From Deltaproteobacteria bacterium (GTDB lineage Bacteria; Desulfobacterota; GWC2-55-46), in NCBI GenBank assembly GCA_016182655.1, contig JACPGB010000014.1:1-64000 (forward strand): a stretch of DNA of 64,000 nt. The letters are read 5' to 3'. The notes below the pieces were generated by a model that was not told the DNA's origin, made no database searches, and saw only the letters and a program-made list of their open reading frames with translations. Positions 24,308-33,022 of this stretch are shown one piece after another. Position 1 is the stretch's first letter. Every line of letters starts with the position of its first letter. Made by a program: the position numbers and the translations under genes.

Positions 24308-25483
24308 ATGAAAGACTTAAACGCCATAAAAAACGAGTTCGTCGCCTCAGCCGAATCGCTCAAGCCCAGGATACTCGACCTGAGCGACTCCATCTTCCGG
24401 ACCCCGGAGCTGGGGCTAAAAGAGTACAAGACCTCTGCCGCTATGCTCTCGCTCCTTAAAGAGGCTGGCTTCTCGGTCGAGGCGGGCACAGCCGGTATGG
24501 AGACCGCCTTCAGGGCGACATTCGGTAGCGGCAGGCCGTCGATCGCCCTCCTTGCCGAGATGGACGCTCTCCCCGGCATAGGCCACGGGTGCGGCCACAA
24601 CATCGCCGGCATGGCATCCATCGGCGCGGCGATATCTCTTGCCAATGTGCTCAAAAACCATCTCAAGGGCAGAGGCTCGCTCATCGTCCTCGGCACCCCT
24701 GCCGAGGAGCTCGGCAAGGGAAAGATAGAGATGGTGAAGCACGGCGTTTTCACTGGTATCGACGCCGCCATGATGGTCCACGGGTCGTCCAAACGTACGG
24801 TGGTCAAACACTTCCTCGGGCTCGTGCGCCTGAACTTCGTCTTCCACGGAAGATCATCCCACGCATCGGCCTATCCCGAAGAGGGGATAAACGCGCTCGA
24901 CGCAGTCATTCAGACCTTTAACGCCATCTCGGCGTTAAGGCAACAGTTACGCGGGGATGTCCGCGTACACGGCATAATCACCGACGGCGGAAAAGCGCCG
25001 AACATCATACCTGAGAGGTCTGAAGCGAGCTTCTATGTACGGGCGAAGGACCTGGACGAGCTCGCCTCCGCAAGGGAGCGCGTGATCAACTGCGCGAAGG
25101 GCGCGGCCATCGCCACGGGCTGTACGCTTGAGGCGAAAGAGGTCGGCGATCTTAACGCCCCAATGAAGCTGAACGACGCCTTCGCCTCTGTCTACAGGGA
25201 CTCTCTTGCCTTCCTCGGCCTCAAGGAAGACCCGTCGCCGGTCGAGAAGAACGTCGGGTCGTCTGACGTTGGCAATGTATCGCAGGAGGTGCCGACCATC
25301 CACCCGCATGTCCCCATCAGGGACGGCATAAACATCCACACGAAAGAGTTCGCCGAGGCGACCGTTACGCCCGACGGCCACCGCGCCCTCATGGAGGGGG
25401 TAAAGGCCCTGGGACTTACGGCAATAGACCTCCTCCTTGATGAGAAAAAGCTCGCCCTCGTAAAGGCAGACTTCAAGCCTTAA
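24308..25483 (+). CDS. M20-family amidohydrolase (AbgB/M20D-like)
   Basis: A 391-residue zinc hydrolase cleaving an amide, probably an N-acyl amino acid or a p-aminobenzoyl-glutamate-like substrate. Metal-binding motifs: GHGCGHN (H93, C95, H97), EELG and the late HP/HT positions. FHGRSSHAS marks the dimerisation lid domain insertion. The sequence resembles AbgB-type M20D enzymes more than DapE or ArgE. No clear ribosome site precedes the ATG, which follows the end of a repeat closely. It seems to be a single-gene unit. Confidence 0.8.
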   Translation: MKDLNAIKNEFVASAESLKPRILDLSDSIFRTPELGLKEYKTSAAMLSLLKEAGFSVEAGTAGMETAFRATFGSGRPSIALLAEMDALPGIGHGCGHNIAGMASIGAAISLANVLKNHLKGRGSLIVLGTPAEELGKGKIEMVKHGVFTGIDAAMMVHGSSKRTVVKHFLGLVRLNFVFHGRSSHASAYPEEGINALDAVIQTFNAISALRQQLRGDVRVHGIITDGGKAPNIIPERSEASFYVRAKDLDELASARERVINCAKGAAIATGCTLEAKEVGDLNAPMKLNDAFASVYRDSLAFLGLKEDPSPVEKNVGSSDVGNVSQEVPTIHPHVPIRDGINIHTKEFAEATVTPDGHRALMEGVKALGLTAIDLLLDEKKLALVKADFKP

Positions 25484-25664
25484 GCCTCCGGCCCCTCTTG
25501 ATAAAAAATCCGTAATCGAATATTATTTAACGGGGCGTGTGTGCGTTTGCTCACAGCCTCGGGCGCACTGCCGTGCGATTATCGGAAAAAGCGGTCCTCG
25601 CCCGGTCTGCCTCTGGTCTTCCCATCTCGAACGGTCCTTAAGACACTCAAAACGGAGAGTATTG
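25484..25664. other. Short gap, no gene seen
   Basis: The gap after the M20 gene contains frames continuous with the next gene but no ribosome site before 25650, where GGAGAG appears ahead of the chosen ATG. Presumed promoter region. Confidence 0.4.
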
Positions 25665-26231
25665 ATGTCGTTTACCCGCAAAAAGATCATCATAAACCCG
25701 TACCAGATAAGGCTCGCCATGAGCCTTTTCATCTACATCATCATCTATTCGGTGATACTCGGGTTCATAATATTCTACCCGCTGTACCAGGACCTCAATT
25801 ACGCGACCGACGCCGAGGAGCAGGCGAGGATATCGGCGACGGTCCTTTATCTGCACAAGCGTGTCTGGATAGGCCTCTTCGTGGCCGCCATGCTGGCGGG
25901 CATACACGCGATATTCTCTTCCCACAAGGTCGTGGGTCCCATGTACAGGTTCGAGGTCCTTGTCAAGGACCTCCTGGCAGGCAAATACGGTTCGCGGATA
26001 AGGATCAGGAAGGGCGACGAGTTCAGGGAGATGGAGGGGCTCTTGAACGAGCTCTCCGCTTTTTTGGAGCTTGACAGGAACAGGGCCTCCCAGTCCTTCG
26101 AGGACATAAAGAACAGGCTCGAGACCGTCCAGGCCATGCTCGACGCAGAGGGGGCGAAGTACCCGGAGGACGTCAAGCTCCATATACGGTCGATAATAAC
26201 GGAATTGAACAGCAGGGGATCCCGAAAATGA
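25665..26231 (+). CDS. Membrane protein with HAMP-like domain
   Basis: A 188-residue protein. Two membrane segments (about 17-40 and 70-88) enclose a short periplasmic loop, followed by a HAMP-like region (GPMYRFEVLVKDLLAGKYG, RIRKGDEFREMEGLLNEL) and a coiled coil to the C-terminus. It looks like the front half of a chemoreceptor or kinase without any output domain. AACGGAGAG precedes the ATG; upstream frame extension is not supported. It overlaps the following prepilin gene by four bases (ATGA), so the two act together, perhaps in pilus or secretion signalling. Function unknown. Confidence 0.65.
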   Translation: MSFTRKKIIINPYQIRLAMSLFIYIIIYSVILGFIIFYPLYQDLNYATDAEEQARISATVLYLHKRVWIGLFVAAMLAGIHAIFSSHKVVGPMYRFEVLVKDLLAGKYGSRIRIRKGDEFREMEGLLNELSAFLELDRNRASQSFEDIKNRLETVQAMLDAEGAKYPEDVKLHIRSIITELNSRGSRK

Positions 26232-26707
26232 CGGCAGGCCCCGTGAGAACGAAGGAGGGGGCGGCTTTACGCCGCGCGCGCGGCTTTACCGTCGTCGAGC
26301 TCCTCTTCGTCATGGGCATACTCGGAATACTCGCGGTCATCGCCATCCCGGCGTACACGTCCTTCATCCAGAAGGCGAGGGAGACGGCGGTCCAGACGAT
26401 GCTCTCCAAGATCAAGAAGGCCGAGGAGGTGCACAGGATCGCCGACTCCTCGGGGCTCTACGCAGGCGACTTTCAGGAGCTCGTCGCGACGGGTATTCTG
26501 TCCCCTGCCTCGGGAACAACGACGAGGGACGAGCACGACTACAGGTTCACGCTCGCCTCAGGTGTAGCCGGCGGCATCCCGTACTGGACGGTGAACGCTA
26601 ACCCCTTGAACGGAAGCGCCACGGTCCGCTGGTTCTTCATCGACGAGACCGGTGTAGTAAGGTTTGAGACAGGCGCTCCGGCCACCTCCACGAGCCCGCC
26701 GGTTTAG
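26228..26707 (+). CDS. Type IV prepilin-like protein
   Basis: A 159-residue prepilin. The class III signal is RARG-FTVVELLFVMGILGILAVIAIPAY, with cleavage expected after Gly19 and Glu at +5 of the mature form. The N-terminal leader is long and basic. The globular part (about 115 residues) has a predicted beta region ending in ETGVVRFETG and a Thr/Ser/Pro tail. Called a minor pilin or pseudopilin rather than the main pilin, which is encoded at 57747. Translationally coupled to the HAMP protein. Confidence 0.8.
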   Translation: MTAGPVRTKEGAALRRARGFTVVELLFVMGILGILAVIAIPAYTSFIQKARETAVQTMLSKIKKAEEVHRIADSSGLYAGDFQELVATGILSPASGTTTRDEHDYRFTLASGVAGGIPYWTVNANPLNGSATVRWFFIDETGVVRFETGAPATSTSPPV

Positions 26708-26834
26708 GCTTCCGCAGACCCTTCAGCCGCAATGGACTTGCAGGGGGAAATGTGATATATACTCCGTAACGAGGGCCGCCGCTTACGGCGCCGCGATCCG
26801 GCGGCGTCCGCGGCCAAAACACTACGGAGGTCTT

Positions 26835-28013
26835 ATGCAACACGGGTCCGAAAGGCCTGCAAGTCTCCATCTCAAACGTTTTTCACTCGCTCTCATCCTC
26901 GTAATACTCGCCATTTTCTCAATCCCACTCACAAATTCATTCGCGGATGAGCCGCGCGAAAGGACCGTCGAAGCTACAGGCATAGCGACAGTCTCGGGCG
27001 GCGATCTGGCCGTCGCGAGGGACGCCGCCGTCGCCGACGCGCTCAGAAAGGCGATAGAGCAGGCCGTCGGCACTCTTGTGGCCTCGGACACGCTCGTCGA
27101 GAACTACCAGCCCTTAAGGGACAATGTATACACGAAGACGGCCGGGTACATACGCTCGTATACGGTCATACGCGAAGGGCAGTCGCCGGGGCTCTATCAG
27201 GCCACGGTAAAGGCGATCGTGGCCATAGGCAACATAAAAGACGACCTCGGCGCGATGGGGCTCATGCAGGTCAAGGCCGAGCGCCCGAGGGTACTCTTCA
27301 TGATAGCCGAGAAGAACATCGGGAGGAGGTATTACGCCTTCTGGTGGTGGGGGAGATCCGAATACATGGGAGAATCCATAGACATGTCATCGGCGGAGGC
27401 ATCTCTCAAGGAGAAGTTCATGGAGAAGGGCTTCAATGTGGTCGACTCATCCGCCGGGACAGTCGTCATAGATGACGCCTTCAGGGTTGAGGACCTCTCA
27501 AGCGAGAGGGCCGCGCGGATCGGAAGGGACCTTAACGCCGAGGTCGTGGTATACGGCAAGGCGCTGGCCACCGCTGGCCCGCGGACGCCTGGGTCAAACG
27601 TAGGCTCTTACATAGCCGACATAACGGCGCAGGCGGTCAGGGTAGACGACGGCGTAGTCCTCGGCTCCGCAAAGGGACACGGCGTCTCACGGCACATATC
27701 CGAGGTCACGGGCGGGACAGAGGCGTTGTCAAAAGCGGCGATCGATGTAAGCGACAAGCTCATCGCGCAGATAGCGGCGAAGTGGTCTGGCGGCGCTCAG
27801 CCGGTGACATTGAAGATAACCAATATAAACGATTACAAGAGACTCTCCGACATTAAGAACGCCCTTAAGTCCAGAGTCCGCGGGGTCTCGGCGATATACC
27901 AGAGGAAGTTCGAGGGCGGAACTGCCGTCTACGGCGAACACCATAGATGCAACGCTGGAAGACGATATCCAGAGGCCGTGACGGCTTACCGGCTTTTAAC
28001 CAAGGAGCAATAG
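26835..28013 (+). CDS. FlgT/LPP20-like exported protein, 3' end probably frameshifted
   Basis: A 392-residue secreted protein: signal peptide (FSLALILVILAIFSIPL...SFA), then ERTVEATGIATV and ARDAAVADALRKAIEQAVGT, the pattern of FlgT-N/LPP20 domains, and a CsgG-like middle (ARIGRDLNAEVVVYGKA). The C-terminal 25 residues, from about 27925, look wrong (GEHHRCNAGRRYP); the +1 frame there reads NTIDATLEDDIQR, like the end of the family, and suggests a 1-base indel. ACGGAGG precedes the ATG. It heads a run of four envelope genes. Exact function unknown; relatives support flagellar or outer-membrane assembly. Confidence 0.65.
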   Translation: MQHGSERPASLHLKRFSLALILVILAIFSIPLTNSFADEPRERTVEATGIATVSGGDLAVARDAAVADALRKAIEQAVGTLVASDTLVENYQPLRDNVYTKTAGYIRSYTVIREGQSPGLYQATVKAIVAIGNIKDDLGAMGLMQVKAERPRVLFMIAEKNIGRRYYAFWWWGRSEYMGESIDMSSAEASLKEKFMEKGFNVVDSSAGTVVIDDAFRVEDLSSERAARIGRDLNAEVVVYGKALATAGPRTPGSNVGSYIADITAQAVRVDDGVVLGSAKGHGVSRHISEVTGGTEALSKAAIDVSDKLIAQIAAKWSGGAQPVTLKITNINDYKRLSDIKNALKSRVRGVSAIYQRKFEGGTAVYGEHHRCNAGRRYPEAVTAYRLLTKEQ

Positions 28014-28847
28014 ATGCGGAAAAAGTTTTTTGTCCTGTCGGCCGTGCTTCTCTTGATCGTAGCGGCCTGCGCAACCCCGCAAAGGCGCGTGCGCCCAAAT
28101 CCGTCGAACCCGGTCTATACGGTCGCGCTTCTCCCCATGTACAACGCGACGAACGACGTCGACGGGCCCAGGACCGTAAGGGACGAGTTCTTCAAAAGGC
28201 TCGACAACAAGAATTACCTCCCCAAACCCTTGACCGAGGTCGACCAGATACTCATGGACAGGATGGGCGTTACGCTCGGGAGCCAGTTGGAGCTTACGAA
28301 CCCCAGGGAGCTTGGAGAGACGCTTGGTGTGGACGGCGTCGTATACGGGTATCTCCTCAACTTTGACGATGTGACTACCGGCCTGTATAATATGAAAAAA
28401 GTAAGGGCCGCCTTCAAACTCGTCGATGTAAAGACAGGAAGGGTCGTCTGGGCGAGGGCCATGGGCGTAAAGAGCGGGATAGCCGGGGGCGACATCGGCG
28501 CTGGCGTGACGCTCCTTAAGGAGATGAAGGGGGACGGGATAGAGGACTTCAAGGACATAAAGGGTCTCTCCGAAATACCGGGCCTCACCGACTGGCAACT
28601 GCTCCGCGCCGGGAAGACCGAGAAGGTCGAGGACGCGGCTGTAATAGCGATAGGAGAGAAGCTCTTTTCCAAGGCGCTCGGGGTGCACCTTAGATTCGAG
28701 ACCGACGAGATGATTGACAAGCTCATGGCGAGCTTCCCGGCAGGGCCCGGGACGGCAAGGACCGTTGAGCCGGTAGAAGAGCCGAGGCCGAGAGACCTGC
28801 CGCCGCCACCGCCGCCGGGAAGGCCCATCCCGCCGCCGTGGAGATAG
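28014..28847 (+). CDS. GNA1162/DUF799-like lipoprotein
   Basis: A 277-residue lipoprotein. The signal peptide ends in the lipobox IVAAC (lipidated Cys19). The body has VALLPMYNATNDV, GVDGVVYGYLLNFDDV and VDVKTGRVVWAR, the layout of GNA1162/DUF799 proteins, which have a fold related to TolB/CsgG N-domains. A proline-rich tail ends PPPPPPGRPIPPPWR. It begins immediately after the stop of the FlgT-like gene. It is probably anchored in the outer membrane, facing the periplasm. Confidence 0.75.
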   Translation: MRKKFFVLSAVLLLIVAACATPQRRVRPNPSNPVYTVALLPMYNATNDVDGPRTVRDEFFKRLDNKNYLPKPLTEVDQILMDRMGVTLGSQLELTNPRELGETLGVDGVVYGYLLNFDDVTTGLYNMKKVRAAFKLVDVKTGRVVWARAMGVKSGIAGGDIGAGVTLLKEMKGDGIEDFKDIKGLSEIPGLTDWQLLRAGKTEKVEDAAVIAIGEKLFSKALGVHLRFETDEMIDKLMASFPAGPGTARTVEPVEEPRPRDLPPPPPPGRPIPPPWR

Positions 28848-28888
28848 TTGCGGGGAGCCTTAAAAACATGGTAAACGGAGGTACACCT

Positions 28889-29854
28889 ATGATAAAAAGC
28901 CTAAAGGCAGGAGGGGTAGCGCTCTTTGCGCTCGCGCTTCTTCAGGCCCCGTTCCTTGCCGGTTGCTCTCCCACTACGACCGGCGCGGTAAAAGACGACG
29001 TAACGCTCACCGGGCAGACGCAGAGGCTTGAGGGCGCGGGAGGTCTCTACAGGGGCCCCGAGTACAATATAGCCATACTCCACTTCGATAACAGGACCCC
29101 TTCGAGGGTCATAGGCGTCGGAGAAGCGGCATCCGAGATATTGAGGACCATCGTCAAGCAGTCCGGGTTGGAGCCCGTGATGCTCACGCGGGACGAGATG
29201 CGCGAGCAGGAGAGGCTCATTGAGCTACAGCAGTCCGGCGCGGTCAAGACCGGCAGGAAAGACGCGGCTGAAGGGTTCGCTTCCGTGGACTTCAGGATAT
29301 CCGGCGCGATAACGTCCTATTCGGAGCTTGAGGAATCCTCCGACGTCCTCCTTGCGCAGTCGAAAACCCGCATAGCGCGCGTCCAGGTCGACTACTCACT
29401 TGTCGATGTGGCCACAGGCATGAGCCTTGTGTCCGAATCCGGTGTCGGCGAGTACAGGAAAAAGACCGGCGGCGTCCTCGGCATGGGATCGAGGTCCACG
29501 GCCGACCCGGGGCTCCGTGACGGGGCCCTCAGGGACGCCCTCTCCAAAGCCATGACGAAGATGATAGAAAAGCTCAGCGCCATCCCCTTTACGACGAGGG
29601 TGGTGCTCGTCGAGCCCGGCGCGGTGGTCATAAGGGCGGGCACGAAGTCGCGCCTTGAGCCTGGCACGGTCATGGGCGTCTACAGGCCAGGGGCCGAGCT
29701 CATAGACCCGGATACCGGAAGGAGCCTCGGCAAGAGGGACAGGCTCGTAGGGGAAGTGATAATAACGGCGCACCAGAATGAGAAGATATCGGAAGCGTCC
29801 GTAAAGTCCGGCGCGGGTTTCCAGGCCGGGGATGTGGTCAAGGTTATAAAATAG
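28889..29854 (+). CDS. CsgG-like lipoprotein
   Basis: A 321-residue lipoprotein with lipobox LAGC (Cys25). The middle resembles CsgG/HfaB: YNIAILHFDNRTPS, VGEAASEILRTIVKQSGLEPVMLTRDEM, VDFRISGAITSYSE, RVQVDYSLVDVATGMSL. The C-terminal part (VVLVEPGAVVIRAGTKSRLEPGTVMGVY) resembles a small beta domain. CsgG forms an outer-membrane export pore for curli; relatives serve attachment or envelope stress roles. The start at 28889 has AACGGAGG; a longer frame begins at 28838 without a good site. Part of the lipoprotein operon. Confidence 0.75.
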   Translation: MIKSLKAGGVALFALALLQAPFLAGCSPTTTGAVKDDVTLTGQTQRLEGAGGLYRGPEYNIAILHFDNRTPSRVIGVGEAASEILRTIVKQSGLEPVMLTRDEMREQERLIELQQSGAVKTGRKDAAEGFASVDFRISGAITSYSELEESSDVLLAQSKTRIARVQVDYSLVDVATGMSLVSESGVGEYRKKTGGVLGMGSRSTADPGLRDGALRDALSKAMTKMIEKLSAIPFTTRVVLVEPGAVVIRAGTKSRLEPGTVMGVYRPGAELIDPDTGRSLGKRDRLVGEVIITAHQNEKISEASVKSGAGFQAGDVVKVIK

Positions 29855-29864
29855 GGAGGTCTTG

Positions 29865-31076
29865 ATGAACAGGTTCCTGGGCGCTTTTTCCATCCTTCTG
29901 CTCGCGGCCTTTGTCTTTTCCGGGTGCGCGAAGCAGATGCCGAAGTGCGACGGCATAGAGGACAACCCGGCCCACCACTACAGGATGGGCATGGAGCTCC
30001 TTGACCGGAAGAAGCTGGATGAGGCGGCTTCCAAATTCGAGCGAGCCTCTTACTGCGACGATACATACGGCCCGGCCCACGCGGGGCTCGCAATCGTCGA
30101 GGCGATGAGGGCCGCCGTCAAGAAGGACAACGCGTATAAGAAGGTCGATTCCGAGCGCGCTACCGAGCATTTGAAGGCCGCGTACAAGAACGCGTCGAGA
30201 CCCGAAGACGAGTTCGCCTACCACCTCGCCTCCATGCGCGTCTATACTATACTGAAGGCCTCGAAGAACTGGCTGGGAGAGGTCGAGGACGACTACAAGG
30301 ACGCCATGAAGCTCAAGGTCGACGAGAAGAAGCTCGTCTACTACGACGGAGGCGAGGCCGCAAGCTATTTTATGGGCGCGGCGTATCTCGAGGCCCGGGA
30401 GTTCCAGAGGGCGCGGGACATGTTCGGGAATGTGATCGGAGCAAAGGCCGAATCCAAGTGGGCCTCACGCGCAGAAAAAGGCTGGAAGAAGACGGATAAG
30501 ATCGTGAGGGCCCTTGCCGGGACGACCCTCGGGGACGCGGGCAAGGAAATAGCGTTAAAGGATTCCGTCGGAAGGGCCGACATGGCCGCTCTACTCATAG
30601 ACGAGCTCAAGGTCGACAAGCTCTTCGCCGGCAGGATCCCTCTTGCGATGAATGATAAAAAGAAGGCCGAGTTCGTACCGGCCGACATGTTGGGGAACCA
30701 GTTCAGGGAGGAGGCCGAGACCCTCATGAAATGGAATGTGAGGGGCCTGGAGCCCATATACGACGAGACGACGAAGGCCTATCTCTTCAAGCCCGAGGAC
30801 CCCGTGACGAGAAAGGAGCTCGCATTCGTCATCGAGGACGTGCTCTTGAAGATAACGGGGGATGAGGGGCTCGCCACCGCCTACTTCGGCCACGAGAAGT
30901 CGCCGTTCCCGGACGTCGCGCCGTCCGCGGCGTGGTACAACGCCGTAATGAACGTCACGACCCGGAACATCATGGAAGGTGACCTCTCCGGCGAGTTCAG
31001 GCCTAACGACGCGGTAGACGGGGCGGAGGCGGTGCTTGCGGTAAGGGTATTAAGACAGCACTTGAATGTGCATTAG
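29865..31076 (+). CDS. Lipoprotein with TPR and SLH domains
   Basis: A 403-residue lipoprotein (lipobox VFSGC). Residues about 35-215 are helical repeats of the TPR type (AHHYRMGMELLDRKKLDEAASKFERA, AASYFMGAAYLEAREFQRARDMF). The C-terminal half contains SLH-like segments (SVGRADMAALLIDEL, PVTRKELAFVIEDVL, FPDVAPSAAWYNAVMNVTTRNIMEG), which bind cell-wall polymers. It may tether the outer membrane complex of its neighbours to the cell wall. GGGAGG precedes the ATG at 29865, 11 bases after the CsgG-like gene. Confidence 0.78.
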   Translation: MNRFLGAFSILLLAAFVFSGCAKQMPKCDGIEDNPAHHYRMGMELLDRKKLDEAASKFERASYCDDTYGPAHAGLAIVEAMRAAVKKDNAYKKVDSERATEHLKAAYKNASRPEDEFAYHLASMRVYTILKASKNWLGEVEDDYKDAMKLKVDEKKLVYYDGGEAASYFMGAAYLEAREFQRARDMFGNVIGAKAESKWASRAEKGWKKTDKIVRALAGTTLGDAGKEIALKDSVGRADMAALLIDELKVDKLFAGRIPLAMNDKKKAEFVPADMLGNQFREEAETLMKWNVRGLEPIYDETTKAYLFKPEDPVTRKELAFVIEDVLLKITGDEGLATAYFGHEKSPFPDVAPSAAWYNAVMNVTTRNIMEGDLSGEFRPNDAVDGAEAVLAVRVLRQHLNVH

Positions 31077-31126
31077 TCACTGAGAAAAAGCCGTTTTGAG
31101 GGTATAAGCCACCTTAAGGAGGAAGG

Positions 31127-31966
31127 ATGAGAAGACTCAAGGCTCTTATCATACCCGTTGTCCTGTTCCTTTTCGCGGTTGCGGCCTGGGCCGAGGTAAT
31201 GCCGCAGGTGACGGCCGACCAGAGGCAGGCGTTCGTGGCAGGCTCTATAGTCGTAAAGGGCGAGGCCGTCGCCGACAGGGACCTCCCGGCCGGACAGAGG
31301 AGGCTAATGGCTCTACGCGGAGCGAAGGTCGTGGCCTTCAGGGAAGTCGCGGAGTTCATGGACGGCGTGACAGTCACTGGCGAGACGACGGTCGTTAACA
31401 TGGCCGCCGAGTCCGACACCGTCCGCTCTACGGTACAGGGCATAGTCAAGGGCGCGGCGATAGTCAAGGAGGGCTACGACCCGCTCTCGGAGACGGCCGT
31501 TGTATACCTCTCGGTGCCTTTGACCGGCCCGAACGGCATATTCGGCCAGCTCATGCCCGATGTGGTGCAGATATTGCCGCCACCAGCGTTCCTGCCGTAC
31601 CAGCCGCCGCCCTCGATCGAGCAGGCGAGGCACGACGGCCTCATAATAGACTGCAGGTCGCAGGCCTTCAAGCCAGCGCTCATAAACAGGATAGTGACGA
31701 GGAACGGCGAGATGATATACGACCCGGCGCGCATAGCGCAGGACATACTCGTCGAGAGGGGCGCGGCCGAGTACACGAACGACGTCGGAAAGGCGAAGGC
31801 GCTCCTGTCCGAGCGGGGCTCATCGAACCCGCTTGTCGTCAAGGCGGGCGGCGTTGTGAAAGGGACCGACGTCGAGGTCTCACCCGACGACGCGTCACGG
31901 ATATTCTCGTCGAACCAGTCGGCCAACTACCTCGAGGGCGCGAAGGTAGTGTTCGTCCTTAGATAG
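31127..31966 (+). CDS. LPP20-family exported protein
   Basis: A 279-residue secreted protein with a signal peptide (cleavage about AWA-EV). The segment VVVKGEA...RRLMALRGAKVVAFREVAEFMDGVTV matches the LPP20 domain, shared with the first gene of the cluster, and VKGAAIVKEGYDPLSETAVVYLSVPLTG continues it. The C-terminal part has a CsgG/FlgT-like arrangement. AAGGAGGAAGG precedes the ATG. The cluster thus holds two LPP20/FlgT-like proteins, both periplasmic, around a GNA1162-like and a CsgG-like lipoprotein. Confidence 0.72.
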   Translation: MRRLKALIIPVVLFLFAVAAWAEVMPQVTADQRQAFVAGSIVVKGEAVADRDLPAGQRRLMALRGAKVVAFREVAEFMDGVTVTGETTVVNMAAESDTVRSTVQGIVKGAAIVKEGYDPLSETAVVYLSVPLTGPNGIFGQLMPDVVQILPPPAFLPYQPPPSIEQARHDGLIIDCRSQAFKPALINRIVTRNGEMIYDPARIAQDILVERGAAEYTNDVGKAKALLSERGSSNPLVVKAGGVVKGTDVEVSPDDASRIFSSNQSANYLEGAKVVFVLR

Positions 31967-32010
31967 TAACGTCAATGAACTACCGGTAGCAAGCAGCGAG
32001 GTATCTTCTA

Positions 32011-32098
32011 CACCTCCCCTCCCTTGACGGGAGGGGATTGAGGGGAGGGTGGAGTTTTTCACCCCCACCCTTACCCTCCCCCATAAAGGGGGAGGGTA
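32011..32098. repeat. CCTCCCC/GGGGAGG hairpin pair, family B
   Basis: Two palindromes of the family seen at 2459 and 17558, here between the LPP20-like and the barrel genes. No coding content. Confidence 0.75.
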
Positions 32099-32166
32099 AA
32101 TGCGCGGCAAGCCGCGTGGCATTAACCCTAAAAGAGAATAAAGAAAAATCCCTTCCGGAGGTGCAT

Positions 32167-32916
32167 GTGAAAAAGTTTTTGGCGGCTTCTTTGGTCTTTG
32201 CGGCAACCCTTGCGACCGCGGCGACCGCTTCGGCGGTAGTGGACGTCGAGGGCAGGTATTGGCTCACAAATATGGACGGCACGGTCCAGGTCTCGAACGG
32301 CGCCGTGGGCACCGAGCTCGACCTCACCGACGACCTCGGCATGGAGGACAAGAACTTCTTCGAGGGCAGGGTCACGCTCGAGCTCGGCAGCCACAAGCTC
32401 CGTTACGGCTTCGTGCCGCTTAAGTGGAGCGGCTCTACGACGCTTACCGAGTCCGTCACGTTCGCCGGGCAGACCTACACGGCGAACGCCGACGTGGACT
32501 CCGAATTGAACCTCGCGTACCACAGGCTCGGGTACGAGTACGATTTTATCGACATGCTCAACAACAAGCTCGGCGTGATAGTGGAGCTCAAGTACTTCGA
32601 CGGCGACGCCTCGCTCGCCTCCACCGCCCTCGGGCTTGACGAGTCGGAGTCGTTCAAGCTCCCGATACCGACCGTGGGTGTGGCCGCGCAGGTGGGCCTT
32701 CCGATGATATTCTCGGTAGGCGGCGAGATAACCGGCATCACGCTCGGGAGTTCCGCGTATCTCGTTGACGCCGAGGCGGCCGTGAATATAAAGCCCGCGC
32801 CGTTCGTCATAATCTCCGGCGGGTACAGGATATTCAAGATGCACGCCGAGAGCGACAACGATCTTGCGGATGTGACGCTCTCCGGCCCGTTCCTCGCCCT
32901 GAGGGCCGACTTCTAA
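32167..32916 (+). CDS. Outer-membrane beta-barrel protein
   Basis: A 249-residue exported protein with a signal peptide (FLAASLVFAATLATAATASA) and alternating hydrophobic strands to the C-terminal ALRADF, with the final Phe expected for BAM substrates. Early GRYWLTNMDGTV and NFFEGRVTLELGSHKLRYGF fit an eight-to-ten-strand barrel. The start is GTG at 32167, chosen because GGAGG ends five bases upstream; another GTG two codons before is too close. Probably a structural or small porin-like protein; no specific family recognised. Confidence 0.7.
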   Translation: MKKFLAASLVFAATLATAATASAVVDVEGRYWLTNMDGTVQVSNGAVGTELDLTDDLGMEDKNFFEGRVTLELGSHKLRYGFVPLKWSGSTTLTESVTFAGQTYTANADVDSELNLAYHRLGYEYDFIDMLNNKLGVIVELKYFDGDASLASTALGLDESESFKLPIPTVGVAAQVGLPMIFSVGGEITGITLGSSAYLVDAEAAVNIKPAPFVIISGGYRIFKMHAESDNDLADVTLSGPFLALRADF

Positions 32917-32950
32917 CTTTACAGGTTTCTCGTTTCACTCTGAATAAACG

Positions 32951-32990
32951 AGGGGGACTTCCGGATGACGGAAGTCCCCCTTTAGAGTTT
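32951..32990 (+). terminator. Hairpin between the barrel and mlaE genes
   Basis: AGGGGGACTTCCG / CGGAAGTCCCCCT stem of 13 bp with a GATGA loop, followed by a T-rich stretch. It probably ends the envelope unit. Confidence 0.75.
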
Positions 32991-33022
32991 TCGGCAAACC
33001 GTTAAGACTATGATGAAAATGA

